NCBI GenBank assembly: GCA_937980205.1
Contig: CALJKW010000042.1
Span: 1 to 64,000 of the forward strand
DNA: 64,000 nucleotides
Direction of reading: 5' to 3'
Source: an uncultured Myxococcales bacterium
GTDB lineage: Bacteria; Myxococcota; Myxococcia; Myxococcales; Myxococcaceae
Below the pieces are notes generated by a model. It made no database searches. It saw nothing but the letters and a program-made list of their open reading frames with translations, and was not told the origin of the DNA. A program made the translations under genes and the position numbers. Of this stretch, positions 7,983-15,356 are shown in pieces (the first letter of the stretch is position 1; every line of letters begins with the position of its first letter).

Positions 7983-8527
7983 TGAAGCGCTTCGTCCTGC
8001 TCGTGCTGCTCGCCGCGTGTGCGCCGGACCTGCGCGACGACTACCCGTTCGACGGGGCGCTCACCGGCGACTTCCTGGTGAACGTGCCGCAGACCGACGG
8101 CACGACGCTCTCGACGATCGACGCGACGAGCAAGACGGGCACGATCTACGTCGACCTCGACAGCGCCAGCGTCGTCACCGTCGCCGACGCGTGGGATCTC
8201 GCGTTTCAGCGGTTCAAGATCTCCGCGAACAGCGGCTCGAGCGGAGAGGGCAGCGTCGGCGTCGCGGTGGTGAAGGATCAGGACTTCAACGCGTTCGAGA
8301 CGCCGCCGGCCGAGGGCTACCTGCAGGACGGCAGCGACACCGTCTTCAACGGCGTCGAGGGCGGCTGGTACTCGTACGACCTGGGTCAGCACAAGCTCGT
8401 GACGCGAGACGATCTCTTCTACGTGGTGCGCACCGAGGCCGGGTTCTTCAAGCTGAAGATGAAGAGCTACTACGACGAGGCGGGCACCGCGGCGCGCATG
8501 CAGTTCTGGTGGGCCCGGCTCGAGTAG
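7982..8527 (+). CDS. hmuY: HmuY family heme-binding-type lipoprotein
   Basis: Encodes 181 residues with a lipoprotein signal (MKRFVLLVLLAAC, lipobox LAAC). The core matches the HmuY family: WDLAFQRFKISANSGSSG, then a WYSYD segment, then YVVRTEAGFFKLKMKSYYD. In Porphyromonas gingivalis HmuY hands heme to the TonB-dependent receptor HmuR. Here the gene starts inside the stop codon of a TonB-dependent receptor, which reproduces the hmuR-hmuY pairing. The two His ligands of P. gingivalis HmuY cannot be assigned: the mature part has one clear His (YDLGQHKL). HmuY homologues vary in ligands, so heme binding is probable rather than shown. Confidence 0.85.
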   Translation: MKRFVLLVLLAACAPDLRDDYPFDGALTGDFLVNVPQTDGTTLSTIDATSKTGTIYVDLDSASVVTVADAWDLAFQRFKISANSGSSGEGSVGVAVVKDQDFNAFETPPAEGYLQDGSDTVFNGVEGGWYSYDLGQHKLVTRDDLFYVVRTEAGFFKLKMKSYYDEAGTAARMQFWWARLE

Positions 8528-8623
8528 CTCGCTTCGGGTGGGCCCTGCGCGGCGGCGCGCCGAGACGCGGCGACCCGGTGGCCGGGGGCGTTCGAGCTGC
8601 AGCGTTCACACGAAGTCTGCTGC

Positions 8624-10408
8624 TCACTGGAGCGTGACGGTGAGGTCGCGCCAGTAGACGCCGCCCGTTGCGCCAAGCGCCTCGAAGTCGAGGACGAGGA
8701 AGTATGTGCCGGCAGTCACCGCCTGCTGCAGCGTCGCGAAGCCGCCGTCGCTCGGGCCGCGCGCGCAGGCGAGCTCGCCGCCGTTCACGTTGCAGGTCCG
8801 CCGCAGGTACATCACCGGCGACCTGCTTCCAAGCGCCCGCACGGAGGCCCTGACCGTGCCGGCATTCGGCACGTTCAGCATGAAGACTGCGTCACGGCCG
8901 GTCGGGGACACACAGCCGGGGTTGTAGTCGTCGTTGCTCACGAGGAATGTGTCGAGGTCGTGGCGCGCGACGCCGCCGTCGAAAATGAGTGGAATCGCGC
9001 TGGCGCACGACTCACCGCTCGGGGTCGCCCGCGGTGCCCGCAGCGTGACGACCAACGTGTAGTCGCCATTGCCCTGGTACCCGTCGACGACGAGCCGGTA
9101 GTTGCCGGCGGGCACCGAGCCGAGCGTGAACGACGCAGGGCTGGTCGAGGTCTCCCGCGCACACGCGAGGTCCGGCGCCATACACGTCGGCCGGAGGTAT
9201 ACGACGGGTTCGAAGCCTGCCGTCGACGTGAAGGCCGAGGCGGTGACGTCCCAGGGTTGCGTGGTGCTGAGCTCGTACACGACGTCGTTCGCCGTCGGGC
9301 TCGTCAAGCACGCCGGACTGGAGGCGTGTGCAGCTGCGTTGACGGTCGTGTCCGAGTCGTACGCCGTCAGCCTACCGTCGGACATCTGGCGAAACGCGAG
9401 CGAACGTGGCGTCGCGCAGGCGCTCGACGCAGGGGCCGCCGGGCTGGCGGAGATCTGCAGGTCGTACGGCCCTTCCGAGCCGTTTCGGCCGTCGACCCAG
9501 ACGAACATCGTTCCGCCGTCGACGCGCGGAAGCCGGGCGACGCTTCCTCCGATGGCGGCCGAGCCACAGACGAGATCCGGCCCAGGGCAATCGGAGCGCA
9601 GCGCGACCGCGCCGGCGCGAAACCCGCCGTCGGAGGTCAGTCCGTTGAGGACAGCGATGACATTCGTGCCCGGGGGCGGCTGGAACGAGTAGACGTGATC
9701 GCGGCCTGCGCCGGGAGCGCAGGTCAGCGCGGTGTCGTCGCCCGCTGCGGCCGTGTCCGCGCGCACCGACGTCGTCGCGCTGTTGCCGGCGGTCGTCAGC
9801 GCCAACGGCTGCACGCTCTGGCACCGGTCTGCCGCGACACAGTTCGCGATCGGACTCTGAACGCAGCGCGCCTGACACGCGGTCCCGGTGAGCTGGTCCA
9901 TCGTGCACGGGTTCTGGTCATCGCAGGCTGTCGGGCAGGCGTCAGTGCCCGACGGAATGGCGATGTCGCAGAATTCTCCCGGGTCGCGCCGGCCGTTGCC
10001 GCACATCGAGCCGCTGCCGCCGCCCGTGGCTGAGCCGCCCCCCGTGGCAGAGCCGCCGCCCGTGGCAGAGCCGCCGCCCGTGGCAGAGCCGCCGCCCGTG
10101 GCGGAGCCGCCGCCCGTGGCGGAGCCGCCGCCTGTAGCAGAGCCGCCGCCGACGGCAGACCCTCCGCCTGTCCCCGCCGAGCCCCCGCCCGCACCGCTCA
10201 CGGGCACGCACGCGCCATCGGTACAGCTCAGCCCGGTGCCGCAGGCGTCACATGCCTGGCCGCCCCGGCCGCACGCGCCGTCGACGTCGCCCACTTCACA
10301 GCGCCCGCTCGCTGAGCAACAGCCGGCGCAGCTCGACGGGTCGCAGACGTCTGGGGCCGCACTGCACGCCGCCAGCACAACGAAACATACGACCGCGATT
10401 GTTCTCAC
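8624..10408 (-). CDS. Lipoprotein with Gly-Ser-Ala-Thr repeat linker and PPC-like domains
   Basis: Encodes about 594 residues. GTG 10408 is chosen because it gives a short lipoprotein signal (MRTIAVVCFVVLAAC); upstream in-frame codons would add an improbable 27-residue basic leader. After a Cys-rich N-terminal segment comes a low-complexity linker of repeated GGGSAT units (DNA repeat at 10024-10149). The rest contains a Cys-rich segment and several repeats of a domain with endings such as GNYRLVVDGYQGNGDYTLVV and GPYDLQIS, like bacterial pre-peptidase C-terminal domains. Outer-membrane or surface location is inferred from the lipobox. No enzymatic motif is seen. Confidence 0.85.
   Translation of the reverse strand: MRTIAVVCFVVLAACSAAPDVCDPSSCAGCCSASGRCEVGDVDGACGRGGQACDACGTGLSCTDGACVPVSGAGGGSAGTGGGSAVGGGSATGGGSATGGGSATGGGSATGGGSATGGGSATGGGSATGGGSGSMCGNGRRDPGEFCDIAIPSGTDACPTACDDQNPCTMDQLTGTACQARCVQSPIANCVAADRCQSVQPLALTTAGNSATTSVRADTAAAGDDTALTCAPGAGRDHVYSFQPPPGTNVIAVLNGLTSDGGFRAGAVALRSDCPGPDLVCGSAAIGGSVARLPRVDGGTMFVWVDGRNGSEGPYDLQISASPAAPASSACATPRSLAFRQMSDGRLTAYDSDTTVNAAAHASSPACLTSPTANDVVYELSTTQPWDVTASAFTSTAGFEPVVYLRPTCMAPDLACARETSTSPASFTLGSVPAGNYRLVVDGYQGNGDYTLVVTLRAPRATPSGESCASAIPLIFDGGVARHDLDTFLVSNDDYNPGCVSPTGRDAVFMLNVPNAGTVRASVRALGSRSPVMYLRRTCNVNGGELACARGPSDGGFATLQQAVTAGTYFLVLDFEALGATGGVYWRDLTVTLQ
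10024..10149. repeat. Tandem 18-bp repeat coding for Gly-Ser-Ala-Thr linker
   Basis: About seven near-identical 18-bp units (plus-strand form GCCGCCGCCCGTGGCAGA with C/G/T variants) lie in the minus-strand lipoprotein gene at 8624-10408. Each unit codes for six residues (SATGGG), so gain or loss of units keeps the frame. Edge units are diverged (GACGGCAGACCCTCC). Confidence 0.85.
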
Positions 10409-10567
10409 GCCACCACGACACCTTTGGCGGGGGGCTCTGTGCAGCCTAATTTCTGGCGCAACATCGCCGGGCCGACGTCCAGAGGGCACCGCGTCGCGGG
10501 TTCTGGTGGGCGATGCTCAAAGGAGCCCTTCTTCCGGCCGCTCTGAGGCTTCGGTATAGAGCGGGGG

Positions 10568-12007
10568 ATGTCCATCCTGATCCGAGGCGGAACCGTCGTC
10601 ACCGCAGAGCAGACCTTCCGCGCCGACGTGCTGTGCGCGGACGGCGTGATCAAAGCCGTCGGAGAGAAGCTCGACGTCCCCGCGGGCACGAAGACGATCG
10701 ACGCCGGCGACCTGCTGGTCATGCCCGGCGGCATCGACCCGCACACGCACATGGAGCTGCCGTTCATGGGCACCGTGGCCAGCGAGGACTTCTTCTCGGG
10801 CACCGCGGCGGGCCTCGCCGGCGGCACGACGATGATCATCGACTTCGTGATCGGCGACCCGAACGTCCCGCTGGTGAAGGCGTACGCGCAGTGGCGCGAG
10901 TGGGCGAAGAAGTCGTGCGCCGACTACTCGTTCCACGTCGCGATCACGTGGTGGGCCGACAGCGTGCGCGAAGAGATGGGCGTGCTCACGCGCGAGCACG
11001 GCGTGAACTCGTTCAAGCACTTCATGGCGTACAAGAACGCCATCATGGTGCCGGACGAGAACCTGGTGAAGAGCTTCACCCGGTGCCTCGAGCTCGGCGC
11101 GATTCCGACCGTGCACGCCGAGAACGGCGAGCTCGTCTACTGGCTGCAGCAGGAGATCGTGAAGCGCGGCATCACCGGCCCCGAAGGCCACCCGCTCTCG
11201 CGCCCGCCGGACGTGGAAGGTGAGGCGGCGAACCGCGCGATCCAGGTCGCGAAGGTGATCGGCGTGCCGCTCTACATCGTCCACAACTCGTGCATTCAGT
11301 CGCTCGAGGCGATCACGCGGGCGCGGCTCGCGGGGCAGCGCGTGTACGGCGAGGTCCTCGCCGGCCACCTGCTCGTCGACGACTCGGTGTACCGCAACCC
11401 GAATTGGGACTTCGCGGCGGCGCACGTGATGTCTCCGCCGTTCCGCCCGAAGGAGCACCAGGAGGCGCTGTGGAAGGGGCTGCAGGCGGGCAACCTGCAG
11501 ACGACGGCGACGGATCACTGCTGCTTTTGCGCTCCGCAGAAGGCGATGGGCAAAGAGAACTTCACCAAGATCCCCAACGGGACGGGTGGGGTGGAAGACC
11601 GCATGAGCGTGCTGTGGCACCACGGCGTCGGCACCGGGCGGCTCACGCCGAACGAGTTCGTGCGCGTGACGTCCACGAACGCGGCGCAGATCTTCAACAT
11701 CTACCCGCGCAAGGGCTCGGTGAGCGTGGGCGCGGATGCGGACCTGGTGCTCTGGGATCCGAAGGGCCAGCGGACGATCTCCGCGAAGACGCACCACCAG
11801 AAGGTCGACTTCAACATCTTCGAGGGCATGACCGTGACGGGCGTGCCCCGCTACACGATCTCGCAGGGCCGCGTGTGCTGGGCCGACGGGAAGCTCGATG
11901 TCGTGTCGGGCACCGGCCGCTACGTGAATCGCCCGACGTTCGCGCCGATGTACGAAGCGGTGAAGCGCGCGAATGCGGCGCGCGAGCCGCGGCCGGTCGC
12001 GCGCTGA
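10568..12007 (+). CDS. hydA: Dihydropyrimidinase
   Basis: Encodes 479 residues, the usual length for D-hydantoinase/dihydropyrimidinase. It hydrolyses dihydrouracil or dihydrothymine to N-carbamoyl-beta-amino acids, the second step of reductive pyrimidine breakdown. His59 and His61 in DPHTHME are the first metal ligands, and FMAYK places Lys156 as the carbamylated bridging lysine. Further His residues of the amidohydrolase fold lie in VHAENGE, IVHNS and TATDHC. The nitrilase-family gene at 12559-13425, a beta-ureidopropionase candidate, would do the next step, though it is on the other strand. A long inverted repeat follows the stop codon. Confidence 0.93.
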   Translation: MSILIRGGTVVTAEQTFRADVLCADGVIKAVGEKLDVPAGTKTIDAGDLLVMPGGIDPHTHMELPFMGTVASEDFFSGTAAGLAGGTTMIIDFVIGDPNVPLVKAYAQWREWAKKSCADYSFHVAITWWADSVREEMGVLTREHGVNSFKHFMAYKNAIMVPDENLVKSFTRCLELGAIPTVHAENGELVYWLQQEIVKRGITGPEGHPLSRPPDVEGEAANRAIQVAKVIGVPLYIVHNSCIQSLEAITRARLAGQRVYGEVLAGHLLVDDSVYRNPNWDFAAAHVMSPPFRPKEHQEALWKGLQAGNLQTTATDHCCFCAPQKAMGKENFTKIPNGTGGVEDRMSVLWHHGVGTGRLTPNEFVRVTSTNAAQIFNIYPRKGSVSVGADADLVLWDPKGQRTISAKTHHQKVDFNIFEGMTVTGVPRYTISQGRVCWADGKLDVVSGTGRYVNRPTFAPMYEAVKRANAAREPRPVAR

Positions 12008-12009
12008 AC

Positions 12010-12080
12010 AGCCGGGTTCGCGTGCGCGTTCGCGTTCGGCCGATCCGATCGCGAACCCGAACGCGAACCCGCACCCGGTA
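12010..12080. repeat. Intergenic long inverted repeat, family member 1
   Basis: Imperfect inverted repeat with 27-nt arms at 12012-12038 and 12052-12078 (23 of 27 positions pair), beginning a few nt after the dihydropyrimidinase stop. Left edge AGCCGGGTTCGCG and right edge GCGAACCCGCACCCGGTAG are shared with the element at 41131-41202. A separate perfect 8-bp hairpin (12084-12104, loop GAAGA) follows immediately. Confidence 0.85.
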
Positions 12081-12158
12081 GTTGCCCGCGCGAAGAGCGC
12101 GGGCGCTCCGCCACGGCCCGAATAAATCCCGCCGGGCTCCCATACGTTCTCTGTGGGC

Positions 12159-12371
12159 ATGAGCGCTGCACTGCTTCGCCTCATGCTTCGTGAATCGTTT
12201 CACTTCCGCCGCGCCCGCGGCGCCACGCGCGCCGACGCCGCCTGCGTCGCCTGGGCCATGCGCCTGAAAGCCGAGCTCACCTCGGTGGAGGCCGCCGCCG
12301 TCGAAGAGCTCCTGTACACGATGTGCACCGAGTCCCGCGGCACGGTGCTGGTCGAGGTTTCCTGCACCTGA
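12159..12371 (+). CDS. Small hypothetical protein
   Basis: Encodes 70 residues from ATG 12159; an in-frame GTG lies two codons upstream. The product is Ala/Arg-rich and probably helical, with a basic N-terminal part (RESFHFRRARGATRADAA) and a more acidic C-terminal helix (ELTSVEAAAVEELL). No signal peptide, membrane segment or recognised motif. It lies between an inverted repeat and a small membrane protein gene on the same strand, 26 nt apart. Coding status rests on a plausible composition only. Confidence 0.5.
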   Translation: MSAALLRLMLRESFHFRRARGATRADAACVAWAMRLKAELTSVEAAAVEELLYTMCTESRGTVLVEVSCT

Positions 12372-12397
12372 CCCACTCCCACCGGGTCCTACCCGGC

Positions 12398-12613
12398 ATG
12401 AAGTGGTTTGCCCCGCTCGCCGGGCTCTTCCTGGGCCTCGCCTACGTGCACTACGCCTTCGTCGCCGAGCTGGGCGGCAACCCGGCGCTGGTGGTCGGCT
12501 GGCTGATCCTCTTCGTCGCGACGGGTGGCATCGCGCTCACCCACGCGCTCGTGAAGGCTCAGGGCAGCAGCTTCGTCATGTCGCCGTACGTCTCGGGCCG
12601 GCGGTCACGGTAG
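12398..12613 (+). CDS. Small membrane protein
   Basis: Encodes 71 residues with two hydrophobic helices (about 5-25, WFAPLAGLFLGLAYVHYAFV, and 32-50, LVVGWLILFVATGGIAL), so an inner-membrane hairpin is likely. No family recognised. Its last 55 nt overlap the 3' end of the convergent nitrilase gene, so the tail (SPYVSGRRSR) is encoded opposite the nitrilase C-terminus; this is unusual for a conserved gene, and the true extent should be viewed with caution. Confidence 0.55.
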   Translation: MKWFAPLAGLFLGLAYVHYAFVAELGGNPALVVGWLILFVATGGIALTHALVKAQGSSFVMSPYVSGRRSR

Positions 12614-13425
12614 AACTGCCACACGCGCCGCACCTCTTCGATCATGTCGAAGTTCATGTCGGCGATGACGAGCTCGTCCTTGTCTTCGCTGCCCGTCGCG
12701 AGGAAGTTGCCGCGCGGGTCGACGAAGTACGACGTGCCGTAGAACTTTCCGATGTTCCACGGAGCCTCGGTGCCGACGCGGTTGATGGCGCCGACGAAGT
12801 AGCCGTTGGCGACGGCGTGCGCCGGCTGCTCGAGCTTCCACAGGTACTGCGAGAGGCCCGCGACGGTCGCGCTCGGGTTGAAGACGATCTCGGCGCCGTT
12901 GAGGCCGAGCAGGCGCGCGCCTTCGGGGAAGTGGCGGTCGTAGCAGATGTAGACGCCGACGACGCCGTACTGCGTGCGGAACGTCGGGTAACCGAGGTTG
13001 CCGGGCTTGAAGTAGTACTTCTCCCAGAAGCCGCTCGTCTGGGGGATGTGCTGCTTGCGGTACTTGCCGAGGTACTTGCCGTCGGCGTCGATGACGGCGG
13101 CGGTGTTGTAATAGACGCCCGCCATCTCGCGCTCGTACATGGGCACCACGATGACCATCGAGTACTTCTTCGCGTACTCGGCCATCAGGTTGGTGAGCGG
13201 GCCCGGGCAGGCCTCGGCGGCGTCGTACCAGTTCGGCGTCTGCGCGGGGCAGAAGTACGGAGTGTTGAAGACCTCCTGCAGGCAGAGCATCTGGACTCCC
13301 GCCTTGCCCGCCTTCTCGACGAACGGCAGGGTCTTCTCGAGCATCGCGGTGCAGATCTCTTTGACGCTGCCCTCGGACTTCGCGTTCGCGACCTGAATCA
13401 AGCCGCCTTTGACGGTTCTGGCCAT
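12559..13425 (-). CDS. Nitrilase superfamily amidohydrolase, probable beta-ureidopropionase
   Basis: Encodes 288 residues from the ATG at 13425 (MARTVKGG); codons upstream to 13446 give an extra seven residues without support. The catalytic triad is Glu51 (LCLQEVF), Lys124 (KYRKQHIP) and Cys161 (YICYDRHFPEGAR). The block HIPQTSGFWEKYYFKPGN is typical of the N-carbamoyl-beta-alanine/N-carbamoylputrescine amidase group. With dihydropyrimidinase 600 bp away, hydrolysis of N-carbamoyl-beta-alanine to beta-alanine, CO2 and ammonia is the likely role. N-carbamoylputrescine amidase is the main alternative. The dihydropyrimidine dehydrogenase step is not in the window. Confidence 0.88.
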   Translation of the reverse strand: MARTVKGGLIQVANAKSEGSVKEICTAMLEKTLPFVEKAGKAGVQMLCLQEVFNTPYFCPAQTPNWYDAAEACPGPLTNLMAEYAKKYSMVIVVPMYEREMAGVYYNTAAVIDADGKYLGKYRKQHIPQTSGFWEKYYFKPGNLGYPTFRTQYGVVGVYICYDRHFPEGARLLGLNGAEIVFNPSATVAGLSQYLWKLEQPAHAVANGYFVGAINRVGTEAPWNIGKFYGTSYFVDPRGNFLATGSEDKDELVIADMNFDMIEEVRRVWQFYRDRRPETYGDMTKLLP

Positions 13426-13480
13426 GGTGGCCACGCGACATACCATGTCGGAGCGCGTTAGAAATGGGTCAGAGACCTGA

Positions 13481-14710
13481 GTGACCGCCCTTCCGCGTAA
13501 AGATCCGACCGTCGACGACGTCGAGTTCCGCGCCCTCTACAAGAAGACGAAGTACATCGTCGAAACCGCGGACGGCTGGAGCCTGGTCATCACGCGGTAC
13601 AAGCCGACTCCGCAGACGTGGACGCAGCCGCTCTACGGAGAGCCGATGCTGCTGGTGCACGGCTTCTCCCAGAACCGCCACGCGTGGACGAGCGGCGAGT
13701 TCGTGAAGAACCTGCTCTTCTTCGGGCTCGACATCCACATCCTCGAGCTGCGCGGCCACGGCAAGAGCTCCATCGCGCTGCAGCACGAGCGGGCGACGAA
13801 GTTCAACCGTGCGCCTCCGCCGGACCTGCAGTGGGACTGGGACATCGACTCGTACTTCCTCTACGACATCCCCGCCGCCGTCGCCGGCGTGCGCCGCATC
13901 ACGCGCCGCGAGCGCATCTTCTACTGCGGGCACTCGATGGGCGGCATCCTCGGCTACGGGTACGCCGGCATTCACGACGATCACTTCGAGGGCATCGTCA
14001 CCATCGGCGCGCCCGCGGAGCTCGGCAAGGGCTCGCTGCCGCTCAAGCTGCTCGCGACGTTCGGGCCGAGCCTCACGCTCGGGGTGGACTCGGGCCTGGG
14101 CCTGTTGAACCTGCAGCGCGGCGCCGCGCACCTCTCGAAGTCGCTGCTGGCGCGCTTCAAGAAGGAAGAGGCGCCCGAGGTGCCGCGGCAGCTCGAGTAC
14201 CGCTACGTGCCGATGGACACGTGGCTCAAGACGATCGCGTCGGTGCTCGACTACGCGGAGCAGAACCCGATGCTGTCGATGGTCGCGTCGCGCGTGAACT
14301 GGCTCGCGCGGCAAGACCGCATGGCGTCGTCAGATCTGCGCTGGCTGCTGCGCGAGGCCGGCGCGAAGGAGCCGCGCAAGGTCGCCGAGCAGTTCTTCCG
14401 GTGGATCCGCAACAACGAGATCGTCTGCTACCGCACCGGCTACGACTTCAAGCGCGGGTTTCAGAAGATCAAGGTGCCGATGGCGATCATCTTCGGCGAC
14501 GCCGACCCGCTCGCGAGCGTCGAGTCGACGCGCAGCGTGTACCGCTCGGCGAAGAGCGAGTACCTCTTGTGGCGCCCGGTGAAGGGCAACAGCCACATCG
14601 AGGTCACGATGGGCCATGACGTCCGGCAGATCTGCTACGACATCAAGAACCTGATCGAGTACGCGAAGGTGCACCGCAATCGCGCGCCGTCGCTGCCGCG
14701 GATTCGGTGA
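13481..14710 (+). CDS. Alpha/beta hydrolase, lipase-like
   Basis: Encodes 409 residues from GTG 13481. The oxyanion region VHGFSQNRHAW is followed by the nucleophile elbow CGHSMGG with Ser152, an acid candidate in FGDADPLAS and a late His in GNSHIEV, forming a complete Ser-Asp-His set. The N-terminal segment (VETADGWSLVITRYKP) resembles gastric-lipase/AB-hydrolase starts. No signal peptide is seen, so it is probably cytoplasmic or peripheral. It is divergent from the nitrilase gene, and a lipoprotein gene ends convergently 15 nt after it. A related hydrolase (52219-53319) is encoded elsewhere in the window. The substrate is unknown. Confidence 0.85.
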   Translation: MTALPRKDPTVDDVEFRALYKKTKYIVETADGWSLVITRYKPTPQTWTQPLYGEPMLLVHGFSQNRHAWTSGEFVKNLLFFGLDIHILELRGHGKSSIALQHERATKFNRAPPPDLQWDWDIDSYFLYDIPAAVAGVRRITRRERIFYCGHSMGGILGYGYAGIHDDHFEGIVTIGAPAELGKGSLPLKLLATFGPSLTLGVDSGLGLLNLQRGAAHLSKSLLARFKKEEAPEVPRQLEYRYVPMDTWLKTIASVLDYAEQNPMLSMVASRVNWLARQDRMASSDLRWLLREAGAKEPRKVAEQFFRWIRNNEIVCYRTGYDFKRGFQKIKVPMAIIFGDADPLASVESTRSVYRSAKSEYLLWRPVKGNSHIEVTMGHDVRQICYDIKNLIEYAKVHRNRAPSLPRIR

Positions 14711-14725
14711 ACCCCCCCGCGCGCG

Positions 14726-15352
14726 TCAGCCGCCCGGCGTCGGCGGCTGCGCGCTCGTCGGCTCTGGCGGCGGAGGCACAGGCGGCGGCATCGGCGCCTT
14801 CGGGTTCACGACGCGCACGATGTAGCCCTTCGCCGTGTCGATGCTGTCCTTCCGCGGGCCGAAGGTGACGACGCCCAGGTTCCCGCCGGCGCTGTCGACC
14901 ATCTGCTTCACCCACGCGATCCAATGATCCCGATCCGTCGGGGTCTTGCTCCAGCAGGCGTACGAGGTCGGCACGATGAGCCAGATGCCGAGCGTGAGCC
15001 ACGCCAGCGGCACCTGCGGCCAGCAGATGATCTTCCTCGGCAGCGCCAGGTAGTCGGACGGGTAGAACGGCGAGTGCACGGCGCCGAGCAGCTCGAACGT
15101 CCCGACGATCTCGATGTCCTGCCCGCGGTAGCGCTTGAGCGTCCCGTCGACGACGTCGAGCCCGGCGTTCTCGTCGTTCTCGACGACGGTGACGTCTCCG
15201 TAGACCGGGTTCGAGCGATGGTTCTCGAAGTCGTCCATCACGCGGTCGTCGTCCATCGGCCGCACCTCGGCCGAACGGAACTTCACCGACGGCGCCACGT
15301 AGCCGCACGCGGTGCCGCACAGCACTGCGACTGCGAGCATCACAGCGCGCAT
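14726..15352 (-). CDS. Lipoprotein with Pro-rich C-terminus
   Basis: Encodes 208 residues. The start MRAVMLAVAVLCGTAC gives a lipoprotein signal peptide with Cys16. The middle contains a possible membrane-associated hydrophobic stretch (WPQVPLAWLTLGIWLIVPTS) within a domain with the phrase GQDIEIVGTFELLGAVHS. The C-terminus is a proline-rich tail (PPPVPPPPEPTSAQPP). No family identified. It starts 4 nt after the glnS stop on the same strand, so it is probably in the glnS transcript. Confidence 0.8.
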   Translation of the reverse strand: MRAVMLAVAVLCGTACGYVAPSVKFRSAEVRPMDDDRVMDDFENHRSNPVYGDVTVVENDENAGLDVVDGTLKRYRGQDIEIVGTFELLGAVHSPFYPSDYLALPRKIICWPQVPLAWLTLGIWLIVPTSYACWSKTPTDRDHWIAWVKQMVDSAGGNLGVVTFGPRKDSIDTAKGYIVRVVNPKAPMPPPVPPPPEPTSAQPPTPGG

Positions 15353-15356
15353 CGAT

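Noticed and set aside
10024..10149. Possible CRISPR-like array
   Set aside because: Repeats are 18 bp, contiguous without spacers and translate to a Gly-rich linker; no cas genes.
12084..12104. Perfect 8-bp hairpin GCCCGCGC-GAAGA-GCGCGGGC as terminator
   Set aside because: No T-rich tract follows, so I only mention it beside the inverted repeat.
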